A stretch of 64,000 nt of DNA from Verrucomicrobiaceae bacterium (GTDB taxonomy: Bacteria > Verrucomicrobiota > Verrucomicrobiia > Opitutales > Intestinicryptomonadaceae), in the NCBI GenBank assembly GCA_015061955.1, contig SUVO01000003.1, forward strand, positions 91,564 to 155,563. Direction: 5' to 3'. Positions 37,687 through 46,700 of the stretch are shown one piece after another. A model generated the notes under the pieces. That model made no database searches and had not been told where the DNA came from. It saw nothing but the letters and a program-made list of their open reading frames with translations. Made by a program: the position numbers and the translations under genes. Position 1 is the first letter of the stretch, and each line of letters opens with the position of its first letter.

Positions 37687-38610
37687 TTATTCTCCTTCCT
37701 TAATTGATATTTTTCTTACGCCAAGATTACTTGTTGCTACAATACTTGAGTAGTGTTCAACAGTTATGTCGGTATATTTTGCAGTTTCATCGCAGTAAAC
37801 TCTGAAAGGCGAACCTTCTTCAGTAGGTGTGTAGAAGCGTTTAAGATTTGATGGTTCGTCTTTTGAAATTGAGTTTTGTGCAAAGAACGCATAAACATTC
37901 TTGCCAGCAATTTGAGCCTTTGTATTTTGGGAAATTTGGTATCTTGCCGACATCACCTTGCAACCATCAAGCAAGAATTTTCCAGCTAATTCTTCTTGTG
38001 CCATTGCACTACCTTTGAATGCAACAGCTGAATTTTGCTTTTCTAAGCACGACATTCGCATATCCCAAGCTGTTTCTCCCAACAACAGGCGATTTGGTCG
38101 TACACCACTTTCATTGCCAGCATCAATAAGCATATTGCGTATATCGGCATCGGGATTTTCGTTGTCGAGCCACGATACATCAGCGTATGGTTTAGCTATT
38201 GTTTCGAGTGCGTTAATTGCACGTCGTAATTCATTTCGCAAAAGACGTTGCAATAACATTTGTACATAGCGTTCCTGCCAATCGTCATCGCTAATTTCGT
38301 CATGGTCTACACGAATTGTAAGTCCTTTGTTTAGGGTTTTTTCGTTTACTGAAGAACCATTATATTGAACTCGTTTAAATTCGGCACCAATGCTTCTAAC
38401 ATCATCGCTTTCCGAGTAAAAAGCTTGTGCATTGTCGGCACGTTTAAATTCAAAGCGTCTGCCAACTGGAATTGGTGGAGCAATGAAATCGAGCATTTCA
38501 ATGAGGTTATCTTGAGGTTTCCATCCAACAGTAAATGCAGTAAGAGCTTCGCTGTAATTTGATGCTGAAAATCTATTTTCGTTTGCAGTTATAATATTTT
38601 TGTTTGTCAT
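37687..38610 (-). CDS. Phage major capsid protein
   Basis: Starting at ATG 38610, the product has 307 residues; an upstream in-frame start at 38637 would overlap the decoration gene. The sequence IPVGRRFEFKRADNAQAFYS, then a basic/acidic helix (HDEISDDDWQERYVQMLLQR) and NRLLLGETAWD fit HK97-fold coat proteins in which an early helix and extended loop precede the P domain. Position after protease and decoration genes and before gp36/gp37-like genes is the canonical coat slot. A stable hairpin follows the stop. Confidence 0.75.
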   Translation of the reverse strand: MTNKNIITANENRFSASNYSEALTAFTVGWKPQDNLIEMLDFIAPPIPVGRRFEFKRADNAQAFYSESDDVRSIGAEFKRVQYNGSSVNEKTLNKGLTIRVDHDEISDDDWQERYVQMLLQRLLRNELRRAINALETIAKPYADVSWLDNENPDADIRNMLIDAGNESGVRPNRLLLGETAWDMRMSCLEKQNSAVAFKGSAMAQEELAGKFLLDGCKVMSARYQISQNTKAQIAGKNVYAFFAQNSISKDEPSNLKRFYTPTEEGSPFRVYCDETAKYTDITVEHYSSIVATSNLGVRKISIKEGE

Positions 38611-38612
38611 AA

Positions 38613-39296
38613 TTAGTTGTTGCTGATTGTTGCCCACGATATTTTTGTTTGGTTTGGTGTACCAGATGAATCGAGAGTAAATTTAATTTCACCATTATTT
38701 GCTTTTGCTACTATTGTTTTTTCGTTGCCTCCAACATTCTGGAATGTAGCTATAACGATGTCGGTGTCGGATACGTTTTCTACTTCGATAGTTTCTTCTG
38801 TTTGTGATGTTGTCCAAGTATGAATTCCTGCGTTGCAAAATTGCATTGCTCTTGAGCCAAAGCCTTGTGTGTCGACTTCTACAATTTCATCAATAGATGC
38901 ATTGTTTAAAGCAATGCCAACTTTGAACGATGTACCTTGAATTTTATTTGTAACTTTACCACCCGAAGCTGTGTAAAGAATATCGCCTGCATTGATATCT
39001 GATATTGTTCTACATAAGAATGTACTTTCTGCCGAACCAGCTAATGCAACGCTAACATTTTCATTTATATCGCATTCGTCGATGGCAACACCAATAGGTT
39101 GAGTATTGCCAGAGCATATAACTACTGCTTCGCCTGAATCATCAAGACTTACTAATAAGTGCGATGTATCAATATCTTCAGCTGATTTAATTGTTATACT
39201 TCCAGCGTGGGTGCCTTCGGCTATATTTGAGAATGCAAAATGTTTATTAGCACAGATTACATTCTTGATGTTATTTATTATTTTATAATATTTCAT
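38613..39296 (-). CDS. Capsid decoration-like protein (DUF2190-type)
   Basis: The 227-residue protein has an N-terminal half like DUF2190 head decoration proteins: QPIGVAIDECDINENVSVAL, then DINAGDILYTASGGKV and FKVGIALNNASIDEIVEV, the alternating strand pattern of small capsid-cementing domains. The C-terminal roughly 75 residues (after SRAMQF) form a second Thr/Ser-rich beta domain of unknown origin, possibly displayed on the particle surface. It lies between protease and capsid genes. Confidence 0.65.
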   Translation of the reverse strand: MKYYKIINNIKNVICANKHFAFSNIAEGTHAGSITIKSAEDIDTSHLLVSLDDSGEAVVICSGNTQPIGVAIDECDINENVSVALAGSAESTFLCRTISDINAGDILYTASGGKVTNKIQGTSFKVGIALNNASIDEIVEVDTQGFGSRAMQFCNAGIHTWTTSQTEETIEVENVSDTDIVIATFQNVGGNEKTIVAKANNGEIKFTLDSSGTPNQTKISWATISNN

Positions 39297-39306
39297 TTTT
39301 TTGTTA

Positions 39307-40029
39307 TTAACCTTTTGTTATGTTTATTTGTTTTTTTAAACGAGCGAATGCTTTTGTATAGCTTTCTCCCGTTTGTTGTGAAATTTTCTTAGCTTGTTCT
39401 GATACCTCAGCAAAAGTTTTATGCGAATACGTATTTATATTCTGATTGTTGTATTTATCTAAACGCTCAGTAAGATTATTCTTTGCAAGTTGATTTGCCA
39501 TTTTTAGAGCTTTTCTTGCAGTTGTATTTGTTCTATCAATAAGTTTTTTGCAGTGTTGTATTGATGCGTTTATGCGTTCATTTTGTTCTTTGATAAATGC
39601 TGATTGTGAAGTGCTAAAATCTATAATATAGCCACTATTAGCTATGTTTGGATTATTTGTAAGTCCGACTGAAACTAATCGTATAGGGCGATAGTTGGTA
39701 TCTGAAATTTTTTGCATTTCCCATCTTGGCGACATACTTTTTATTTCTTTAGATATAATCTTGCTAAAAACGTCATTGTTATAATTAGCCACAATTAAAA
39801 TTGCGTTCGACGTTTTTATTATATTTTCAACAAAGCCAACTTCTTTGCACTTACTAGGATTAGTATGTTCATCGGGATGTCCTATGTAGATGGGTATTTT
39901 TTTTGCAAAAATCCTTTTTGATTTTTTTATCATCTCATCGGCAGCTTGTTCATCAACAATTTGATTACCTTTTGAGTGTTGCCAATTGCCGTATGGCGAT
40001 AATACTTGTAATAGTTTATTGGTTTTCAT
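39307..40029 (-). CDS. Mu gpI-like prohead protease/scaffold
   Basis: In Mu-like phages this protein processes the scaffold during head maturation. The 240-residue protein has the family pattern: IPIYIGHPDEHT (His block), VGFVENI, then MSPRWEM (Ser block) and VSVGLTNNPNIANSG. The C-terminal roughly 90 residues are helical and charged, like the fused scaffold segment, though shorter than in Mu gpI. It overlaps the portal gene by 14 bases. Catalytic residues assumed from family appear present. Confidence 0.78.
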   Translation of the reverse strand: MKTNKLLQVLSPYGNWQHSKGNQIVDEQAADEMIKKSKRIFAKKIPIYIGHPDEHTNPSKCKEVGFVENIIKTSNAILIVANYNNDVFSKIISKEIKSMSPRWEMQKISDTNYRPIRLVSVGLTNNPNIANSGYIIDFSTSQSAFIKEQNERINASIQHCKKLIDRTNTTARKALKMANQLAKNNLTERLDKYNNQNINTYSHKTFAEVSEQAKKISQQTGESYTKAFARLKKQINITKG

Positions 40030-41203
40030 TTTGCGATACTTCTGTTTTTAGTGGGAATGCAAATTTTTTTGCCAATTCGAGTTTATCTGGTTCTAAGCCA
40101 AGTTTTGATAAGCGTTCAATTACATCTAACTCGTACTTTTTTTCTTCGTAGTCGGGCAGTTTCAAACGGAATTTTGCCAATGGTTGATTATCACCAAAGA
40201 GGAGTTTTATAACTTTTGTATCTACGTTTCTGTTTAGGTTTTCGCTTATATTTACGGCATCGTCTTCTTCTATAAGAGTACTTTCGTACCATTGCATAGA
40301 CGCTCCTAATTTATTGCTACCACTTATAGTTCCTAAATCTGCACCTCTCCAAAGCGCGCAGAGCATTCTATCCATACGTTCTATTATCGATTGATATGGA
40401 AGTTGGTTTTTACTTGAAACATCAATAGCTTCAATATCAGTACCTTCTGATAATACTGCATAAAATTCAGCACCAAACTGACTAACTGCATCTTTTGCAC
40501 TTTCCCATTGAGGCGAATTAGGAAATGCATTTGTTTTTGCCTTTATACCCGGCATACCATTTCGTTCGCAGTATATTAACCAATCTCGTAAGGGCAGATG
40601 CTTAAAAACATATGCTATTGCCGATGCTTGCATAAGTCCATCGCCACAAGTTATAAGCCATTTTGCGTCATCTAAATCGTATCCATCGGTGAGTTGATTT
40701 TCGTTTTTTAAGATTCGTAGTTTACCCGATGTGTTTTCAAAAAGCCAAAGAGGATACTCAGTGAAAACGCCTTTTATATTTTCTCCATCTTGACTGAATT
40801 TTATTTTGTGAATTGCATATTTCATAGCTACGCAATTCATCATTTGCGATATCAACATACGAATACCACCCGATATATTTTTATCAATAACAGAACTTAC
40901 TGTTAAAGTTTCGTAAAATTTTGTTAGCGCTTTTTGATGAGCTCTTGCACGTCGTGAATTTTCCAGTGGTACAATTTCAACATCTAAGCGTGATACCGAT
41001 TTTTTGCGTTTTAGATTTAAACAACAAATTGTATCATCGCGTGTAAGTATGCTTTCAAACATTCTGGCACCAGTTGATAGTCTGCCATTGTTGAATGCGT
41101 CTAAGGCTCGTATTACAGCTTCCGGACGCAAGTTCTTAATTGGATTAAATACACTTCTGGGAAGGTTTTTAATACTTGTTTGGGATATGTTTTTTGAGTT
41201 CAT
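40016..41203 (-). CDS. Mu gp29-like portal protein (DUF935)
   Basis: Portal dodecamers form the DNA gate at the capsid vertex. The 395-residue protein has the DUF935 pattern: an N-terminal linker with NLRPEAVIRALDAFNNGRLS, a core DTICCLNLKRKKSVSRLD, then WLIYCERNGMPGIKAK followed by a regular alpha/beta series and GSNKLGASMQWYE near residue 295. It is shorter than Mu gp29 (about 510) but complete at both ends. It is the first gene of the cluster; no terminase gene precedes it. The 156 bases upstream are AT-rich, with ATTTTATAAAAT palindromes near 41210-41221. Confidence 0.8.
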   Translation of the reverse strand: MNSKNISQTSIKNLPRSVFNPIKNLRPEAVIRALDAFNNGRLSTGARMFESILTRDDTICCLNLKRKKSVSRLDVEIVPLENSRRARAHQKALTKFYETLTVSSVIDKNISGGIRMLISQMMNCVAMKYAIHKIKFSQDGENIKGVFTEYPLWLFENTSGKLRILKNENQLTDGYDLDDAKWLITCGDGLMQASAIAYVFKHLPLRDWLIYCERNGMPGIKAKTNAFPNSPQWESAKDAVSQFGAEFYAVLSEGTDIEAIDVSSKNQLPYQSIIERMDRMLCALWRGADLGTISGSNKLGASMQWYESTLIEEDDAVNISENLNRNVDTKVIKLLFGDNQPLAKFRLKLPDYEEKKYELDVIERLSKLGLEPDKLELAKKFAFPLKTEVSQNENQ

Positions 41204-41314
41204 ATCCGTATTTTATAAAATAATATAAAATAACACAAACTAACATTTGATACTTTTGAATAAATGCTTCTTTTGGATTTATTGGTGTTTTTTGAAAGAT
41301 TAAAAAAATAAAAA

Positions 41315-41338
41315 AAGACGCTCAAAATTGAGCGTCTT
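41315..41338 (-). terminator. Terminator of the sugar operon
   Basis: The 11-bp stem AAGACGCTCAA/TTGAGCGTCTT is followed on the minus strand by a long T-rich run, 21 bases after the pyrophosphorylase stop codon. It also separates this operon from the phage cluster. Confidence 0.88.
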
Positions 41339-41359
41339 AAAAAAATATGTTTAGTATAA

Positions 41360-42784
41360 TTATTGTAAGTAAAGATTGTCAGCAATGCTTGGTTTAGAAG
41401 GAAGTTCATTCCAAGCTTTAGTAAAGTCTGCCTGATTTGTAGCAAACATAGGCGAAACTTCAATATTTATACTTGGAATTCCTTCTGCGTCAGCTTCTAT
41501 TTCTACACCTGCATTAGCAAACCATCTACGCCATTGAGCTTTTTGGTGATTTTTGCATGTCAATGGCGAGTCCAAACCTTCGGCATTTTTTACAGGTGAA
41601 AATTCATCGCCTCTAAAACCTTCAATAATCACTGGATTTTTAGCCATAGGCAGAGCATCAAACACAAACATTTCAAACTTTACACCATTTGGTTTTTCAG
41701 GTTTAACGCATTCGCCATTATCATTAACAAAAGGTATCTTTTTATTAGCACGATGGAATGGTAAACGGTCTTCATCTTTTTGCGATGATCCCAATTTTTC
41801 GATAAAGTTAACGTCAACAATATGAATAGCAACGCTACCGGCAATGAATTTTAATTTACCATTTTCATCGGTTTGTTCTTGGTATTCATTAGGGAGGTCT
41901 GAATATTCAACAACCGTAAGTTTATCATTGAGCATACAGAAATGTCCGACTTTCTCTAATGGGTATGCTTTTGCAATCATCTTAGACGACATTTCCGATT
42001 TGCCTAACAAATGGAAGCCTACGAAATATGGGTCTATAATATCCACCAATGGATTGTCTACTTGGAAATAGCTTACGCATTCAATACCACGTTTTTTGAG
42101 TTCAGCAATTGCACCACTGCGAACCATGCCACGCAAGCAACCACCATGACCATCTGGAGTCATTGCAATTTTGCCTTTTTCTTCAAGGATTATTTTACCA
42201 TTTAAATCGACTGCTGGCATTAGGCCTTGTTTAAAGAAAATAACATCATTTTTATTTAAGCCGAAATAATTGTTTTCTTCAAAGAATTCAACAGTTGCTT
42301 TGTTGTTGATATGGCTTGTCATAACAATCCAAGGGATTGACACACCGTATTTTTTTGAAGCCGACAATATTTTTTCAGCAAATACTTGGAATAGACTTTT
42401 TTCTTTTACTGGCGTAACTTTGTACAAACCCTTTGGAGCATTAAAACCTAAGCGCGTACCTTGACCACCAGCAACAACAAATGCAGCAAGCTTTCCAGCT
42501 TTAATGGCATCTTCACCAACTTTTTTTGCTTCTAACCACTTAGTGTCGGTATTTTTATCTTCTGGAAGTGGAGCATATGGGGCAGGTATGAGCTTTTCAA
42601 AGTCGATACCAGTTTCAGTATTTTCGGCAAAAACCAATGTTTTATTTAGATAGTCGAGTTCTTGCAAATCGACCATTTCTAATTGTTCAACAAGGGCTTT
42701 TTTTTGAGAGTCATCAAGTTCATCGAAGAACTTGAAAACGTGTGCTTGTCCTGCTTGTTCAAATTTTTGTTTTAACTGTAACAT
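41360..42784 (-). CDS. UDP-sugar (UTP-hexose-1-phosphate) pyrophosphorylase, UDPGP family
   Basis: The enzyme makes UDP-sugars from UTP and sugar-1-phosphate. Started at ATG 42784, it has 474 residues; a longer frame would run into galE. The eukaryote-like UDPGP signature FVVAGGQGTRLGFNAPKGLY is near residue 100, then PDGHGG near 190 and FQVDNPLVDI. It is larger than GalU and most like UDP-GlcNAc/UDP-sugar pyrophosphorylases. It is in an operon with galK and galE, without galT, so it may activate galactose-1-phosphate directly; that is inference. UDP-GlcNAc synthesis is the main alternative. Confidence 0.85.
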   Translation of the reverse strand: MLQLKQKFEQAGQAHVFKFFDELDDSQKKALVEQLEMVDLQELDYLNKTLVFAENTETGIDFEKLIPAPYAPLPEDKNTDTKWLEAKKVGEDAIKAGKLAAFVVAGGQGTRLGFNAPKGLYKVTPVKEKSLFQVFAEKILSASKKYGVSIPWIVMTSHINNKATVEFFEENNYFGLNKNDVIFFKQGLMPAVDLNGKIILEEKGKIAMTPDGHGGCLRGMVRSGAIAELKKRGIECVSYFQVDNPLVDIIDPYFVGFHLLGKSEMSSKMIAKAYPLEKVGHFCMLNDKLTVVEYSDLPNEYQEQTDENGKLKFIAGSVAIHIVDVNFIEKLGSSQKDEDRLPFHRANKKIPFVNDNGECVKPEKPNGVKFEMFVFDALPMAKNPVIIEGFRGDEFSPVKNAEGLDSPLTCKNHQKAQWRRWFANAGVEIEADAEGIPSINIEVSPMFATNQADFTKAWNELPSKPSIADNLYLQ

Positions 42785-42788
42785 AATT

Positions 42789-42812
42789 TTACTTTCTATC
42801 TTACTTTCTATC
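42789..42812. repeat. 12-bp perfect tandem duplication at the end of galE
   Basis: TTACTTTCTATC occurs twice in a row. On the minus strand each copy encodes Asp-Arg-Lys-stop, so galE has a spare copy of its last codons after its stop. Confidence 0.7.
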
Positions 42813-43796
42813 GCCGAAACCGTCTGGGTGAGTTGAATGCCATTTCCAAGCAGTTGCAATTATATCTTCAACATTTGTGTATTTTATTTTCCAGTTGAGT
42901 TCGGTTTTTGCTTTTTCAGAATTTGCGTAAAGAGCGTCTGGATCGCCAGCTCTACGAGGTGCAAATTCATGAGGGACTTTCAAGCCACTTACTTTTTCTA
43001 CACCTTTAATGATTTCCAAAACAGAATTTGGAGTACCTGTACCGAGGTTGTAGTGCAAGAATTTTCCATCTCCTTCAAGCTTATCGAACGCCGCAATATG
43101 AGCTCTGCTGAGGTCGTCAACGTGAACGTAATCTCGCAAGCAAGTGCCGTCTGGAGTGTTGTAGTCGTTGCCAAATATTTTTAGAGCAGGGCGTTTACCC
43201 ATAGCTGCATAGATTGCTAATGGAATTAAGTGCGATTCTGGAGTGTGGTCTTCCCCAATTGAACCATCTTCGGCAGCACCCGAAGCGTTGAAATAACGGA
43301 ATGCAACCGAGTTTAATCCATAAGCTTTTGCACAATTCTTGAGCATATTTTCAACGTCAAGTTTTGTTTGTCCATAAGGATTGATAGGGCTTTGTGGCAT
43401 ATCTTCTACCAATGGTAATTTTTCTGGAATACCAAATGTTGCACAAGTAGACGAGAACACGAACTTTTTGACATTGTGTTCAATCATAGTTTCCAACAAA
43501 TTAACCACACCTGAAACGTTGTTTTGGTAGTATTTGAGTGGATCAGTAACCGATTCGCCAACATTGATGTATGCAGCAAAGTGCATTACAATATCAATTT
43601 TTTCGTTATCTAAAATTTCACCAACAAGTTTTTTATCTTCGAGGTTTCCATTATAGAATTTTACTTCTGGGAGTAATGCACCAGTATGACCATAAACCAA
43701 GTTATCAAGAACTATTGGTTTATGACCAGTTTCAATTAATTGTCTTACGCAATGGCTACCGATATAGCCAGCACCACCTATTACTAATACGTTCAT
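42801..43796 (-). CDS. galE: UDP-glucose 4-epimerase GalE
   Basis: GalE interconverts UDP-galactose and UDP-glucose with bound NAD. The 331-residue SDR protein has the Rossmann motif GGAGYIGSH (7-15), SSTCATFG (115-122) and the catalytic pair Tyr141/Lys145 in YGQTK, plus NASGAAEDGSIGEDH near residue 168, all classic for GalE. It lies 30 bases after galK and 16 bases before the pyrophosphorylase gene. Confidence 0.96.
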   Translation of the reverse strand: MNVLVIGGAGYIGSHCVRQLIETGHKPIVLDNLVYGHTGALLPEVKFYNGNLEDKKLVGEILDNEKIDIVMHFAAYINVGESVTDPLKYYQNNVSGVVNLLETMIEHNVKKFVFSSTCATFGIPEKLPLVEDMPQSPINPYGQTKLDVENMLKNCAKAYGLNSVAFRYFNASGAAEDGSIGEDHTPESHLIPLAIYAAMGKRPALKIFGNDYNTPDGTCLRDYVHVDDLSRAHIAAFDKLEGDGKFLHYNLGTGTPNSVLEIIKGVEKVSGLKVPHEFAPRRAGDPDALYANSEKAKTELNWKIKYTNVEDIIATAWKWHSTHPDGFGDRK

Positions 43797-43826
43797 AATT
43801 TTCCTTTAAGTTTTGTTAAATAAAAA

Positions 43827-44975
43827 TTAAACTAACTTTGCACCATCACCAGCTGAACAAGTAAATACCATAGGCTTTTTGCCAAATTTACTTGCGTATG
43901 CTTTTTCGATTTCTTGTGCATCTTCTGTGCCAAAATTCTCGTTTGTGAGAGCCATAACAGCACCTCCAAAGCCACCACCACTCAAGCGTGCTCCGTACAC
44001 ATTTTTATTTTTTATAATTTCATCAACGAGAAAATCTAATTCTTCGCACGAGTTTTCAAACAACATTTGCGAGCTTTTGTGCGATTGTACCAAAAGTTTG
44101 CCAACCATTTGAATATCGCCATTTGCAAGAGCTTCTTTAGCCGACAAAACTCTACTGTTTTCTTCTATAACATGTTTTGCACGCTTATAGGCATTTTCAG
44201 AAAGCTCGGCTTTTTTGCTTTCTAAATCTTCGATAGAAAATTCTCGTAAAAGTCTGCTATCACCACCCGATAATACATTTGAAGCCTCCATACATTCATT
44301 ATGACGTGCCTCGTACATACCATCAACAAGAGCGTGCTTTTTTGTTGAATTAAACAACCAGAACTTACATGTAGAAGGTAATGGTGCATTTGAAAAATCT
44401 TCACTTTTACAATCTATAAACACCAACGCATCTTTCTTACCGAAACCCGATACACCTTGGTCGAGGATACCACATGGCATACCAACAAAATGATTTTCGC
44501 ATTTTCTACCTATGCGAACTTTTGTTTTTAAGTCGGCATTGAAGCCATAAAGCTCGCTCATTGCGAATGCGCTTGAAAGCTCAATGGCTGCCGACGAACT
44601 CAAACCAGCACCTGCTGGCAGATTACTCATATCGAGCATATTGAAACCAGTTTTAGCTTCAAGACCAGCATCAAGCAAAAATTTGAAAACGCCAAGTGGA
44701 TAATTTACCCAGTTGTATTCTCTTTTTTGGCGTTCGATATTGTCCATATCAATTTCAACAACCTCGCCACTCTTTATGCTTGCAAAGCAAATTTTGCGGT
44801 CAGTTCTCTTTGACAGGGCGACCATTACAACCTTATCGATTGCTACGCCCATTGTAAAACCCGCGTTGTAGTCGGTATGGTTTCCAATGAACTCTATTCT
44901 GCCTGGGGCTTGAGCGAATACTTCAGCCTTACAGCCGTAGATTTTTTCAAAACTTGAAGCTAAACTGTCTTTCAT
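43827..44975 (-). CDS. galK: Galactokinase GalK
   Basis: GalK phosphorylates galactose to galactose-1-phosphate. The 382-residue GHMP kinase has the galactokinase signature GRIEFIGNHTDYNAG (near residue 25), the ATP-binding loop LPAGAGLSSSAAIE (about 118-131) and LSGGGFGGAVMAL near residue 335. It starts 2 bases after the GH10 stop codon, implying co-translation. Clear assignment. Confidence 0.96.
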   Translation of the reverse strand: MKDSLASSFEKIYGCKAEVFAQAPGRIEFIGNHTDYNAGFTMGVAIDKVVMVALSKRTDRKICFASIKSGEVVEIDMDNIERQKREYNWVNYPLGVFKFLLDAGLEAKTGFNMLDMSNLPAGAGLSSSAAIELSSAFAMSELYGFNADLKTKVRIGRKCENHFVGMPCGILDQGVSGFGKKDALVFIDCKSEDFSNAPLPSTCKFWLFNSTKKHALVDGMYEARHNECMEASNVLSGGDSRLLREFSIEDLESKKAELSENAYKRAKHVIEENSRVLSAKEALANGDIQMVGKLLVQSHKSSQMLFENSCEELDFLVDEIIKNKNVYGARLSGGGFGGAVMALTNENFGTEDAQEIEKAYASKFGKKPMVFTCSAGDGAKLV

Positions 44976-44977
44976 TT

Positions 44978-46618
44978 TTATTCTAAGTTATAAGTAATTG
45001 TTTTTTGTTTTCCGTTTTTATCTGTATAAGAAATTTCGTACTTACCCTTAAAACCGCGGAAAGCAACATTGCCGTTATTGTCGGTTTTAGTTATTATGTT
45101 TGTTTTCCACTCTTTATTTATGAGGTTATTTATAGCATGATATGCTGGTTTGGGTTGCATATCGCGTGTGAATAAGCCCGACAATGTTGGTTCGCCAGGG
45201 GCACCACAATCGTCAACAACGTTCCACATAGTTATGCCCATCATTTTTTCGATACTGAACCACATTCTGTAAAGATTTCGCAATGCAACAGCTTGTTTCA
45301 TTCTGTCTTTGTGCGATGTACCAGCAGCAGTAACAGTAATTTCGCTGAGGTGAATTGGCTTACCAGCCTTCGAGAGATTATCCATTATCTCTTTTATTTT
45401 TGTTGGTGTTTGTTTTGCCAATTGTGGATTTGAGAAATCGCCGTTCGACATTGCCAAAGTCAACTTTGGATTAAACAAGTGCATTTGTGCGCCAACAATA
45501 TCAATTTCGCAACCACGCTTCGTCAAGCTGTCTATTTGTTTTAAGTAATATTTGCTTGTGTTGTAGTCATTGATGTTGAGCAATGCTTTTTTAGGCAGAT
45601 ACTTTTGAGCCAACATAAATGCGTTGAAGTCGTAATCAGGTTCCATTATACCATAAACACTTCTTGTTATTTTCTTGCATTTAGAAGGAAGGTTTCCACG
45701 CATAAAGTCGCTTGCGCTTTCATTTACAACGTCCCAACTATGTATTCTATCGCCATAGCGTTTTGCAATTTCGCGAACACGTATTTCGCTACGTTCTTTC
45801 ATTATCTGAGCGATATCAGCAAAGCGTTTTTCAAATTCAGCCAAAGGCATTTTTTTGTATGTATCAGTATGTGCCAAGTATGGAGCGACTTCGTTGCTTG
45901 AACGCAATACATTTCTACGGATACGGATTTTTTCATCATTGTCGGCATATTTTTGGAAGATTTGTTCTTCAGGGCAGTGCCAACGACGATTTCCCCATAT
46001 AAGTGGATGTCCATGCATTCTGATACCTTTTTGCTCGCAGAACTCTACTACTTGATCTGTGCTTGGGCGACGCCAGTGTGGCATAGTTTTGGGATGTTTT
46101 ACATTATTCCAAAATTCTTCAGTGTCCCAGTATTCTGTTTCAAAACGCATTTTATCGAATTCCATTTCAAAAGTTTTCCAATAGAATGCTATTGTAGCCG
46201 AATTGAACAGCGAGCCATACAAGCTTTTGTAAGTGTCGTTATATTCTTTTTTGCCGAGCTGATTGAAATTGAAAATATGAGCCCCAAAAATAAACTTGTG
46301 CGATACTTGTTTTACTTTTACTGGTTTTGATGTATCGATATCTTTTATTTTTACTGAGGCGTTAGCCTTACGATATTTTTCAATGCGTTCATCAATTTCT
46401 TTTTGTACATTTTCGTTCCATACATTCCAATAAGCTTTGCTCATTATAAGGTCTGTATCGTTTGCGAACGAAGTTGGTATTTTGGGTTCATTAGTGAACC
46501 CATGCGACAAATCATCGCCAACTTTATTGCATGTTGATGCGTTATTATTATTGCAATCGGTTGTGCAACCCAAAAGTGCAAGAGCCGATGCAAATATAGG
46601 TATTAATGTTTTTCTCAT
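44978..46618 (-). CDS. GH10-family endo-xylanase-like lipoprotein
   Basis: GH10 enzymes cut beta-1,4-xylan and related glycans. The 546-residue protein has a strong lipobox (ALALLGC, Cys18), so it is anchored to the outer membrane or periplasmic face. The GH10 barrel (about 95-480) shows GAHIFNFNQ, MHGHPLIWGN, acid/base Glu300 in DVVNESAS, nucleophile Glu426 in IHLSEITV and TMWNVVDDCG. A short beta-rich C-terminus follows. The N-terminal region (about 60-100) precedes the barrel and is not typical. It is in an operon with a symporter and galactose genes, so the natural substrate could be galactose-substituted. Confidence 0.9.
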   Translation of the reverse strand: MRKTLIPIFASALALLGCTTDCNNNNASTCNKVGDDLSHGFTNEPKIPTSFANDTDLIMSKAYWNVWNENVQKEIDERIEKYRKANASVKIKDIDTSKPVKVKQVSHKFIFGAHIFNFNQLGKKEYNDTYKSLYGSLFNSATIAFYWKTFEMEFDKMRFETEYWDTEEFWNNVKHPKTMPHWRRPSTDQVVEFCEQKGIRMHGHPLIWGNRRWHCPEEQIFQKYADNDEKIRIRRNVLRSSNEVAPYLAHTDTYKKMPLAEFEKRFADIAQIMKERSEIRVREIAKRYGDRIHSWDVVNESASDFMRGNLPSKCKKITRSVYGIMEPDYDFNAFMLAQKYLPKKALLNINDYNTSKYYLKQIDSLTKRGCEIDIVGAQMHLFNPKLTLAMSNGDFSNPQLAKQTPTKIKEIMDNLSKAGKPIHLSEITVTAAGTSHKDRMKQAVALRNLYRMWFSIEKMMGITMWNVVDDCGAPGEPTLSGLFTRDMQPKPAYHAINNLINKEWKTNIITKTDNNGNVAFRGFKGKYEISYTDKNGKQKTITYNLE

Positions 46619-46655
46619 AATCTTGTTTTATTTTTGTTTTTTGTAGTTTTTTATT

Positions 46656-46684
46656 TTGCACACCGTTGATTTAACGATGTGCAA
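46656..46684 (-). other. Intercistronic hairpin between the symporter and GH10 genes
   Basis: A 12-bp stem with one mismatch (TTGCACATCGTT/AACGGTGTGCAA on the transcript strand) lies 16 bases after the symporter stop. An A-rich stretch rather than a U-run follows, so an mRNA stability or processing role is more likely than termination. Confidence 0.6.
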
Positions 46685-46700
46685 GTTAAAATTTTATAAA

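Larger units (their letters stand above)
33964..41203 (-). mobile_element. Phage-derived head and tail-hub gene cluster (Mu-like structural module)
   Basis: Ten consecutive minus-strand genes follow the structural order of Mu-like phages: portal, prohead protease, decoration protein, major capsid, gp36-like, gp37-like, two small proteins, a tail-hub-like protein and an unknown. All frames are intact, and most junctions overlap by 1-14 bases. Missing are terminase, minor head protein (gp30-like), sheath and tube, tape measure, fibres, lysis, integrase or transposase, and regulators. I could not find terminal repeats by eye. The left edge overlaps the LysM gene stop and the right edge ends before the terminator at 41315. 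A remnant, a domesticated particle and a satellite are all possible. Confidence 0.75.

Noticed and set aside
41204..41314. Phage attachment site or terminal repeat at the right edge of the cluster
   Set aside because: No direct repeat of the left-edge sequence seen; only AT-rich palindromes such as ATTTTATAAAAT.
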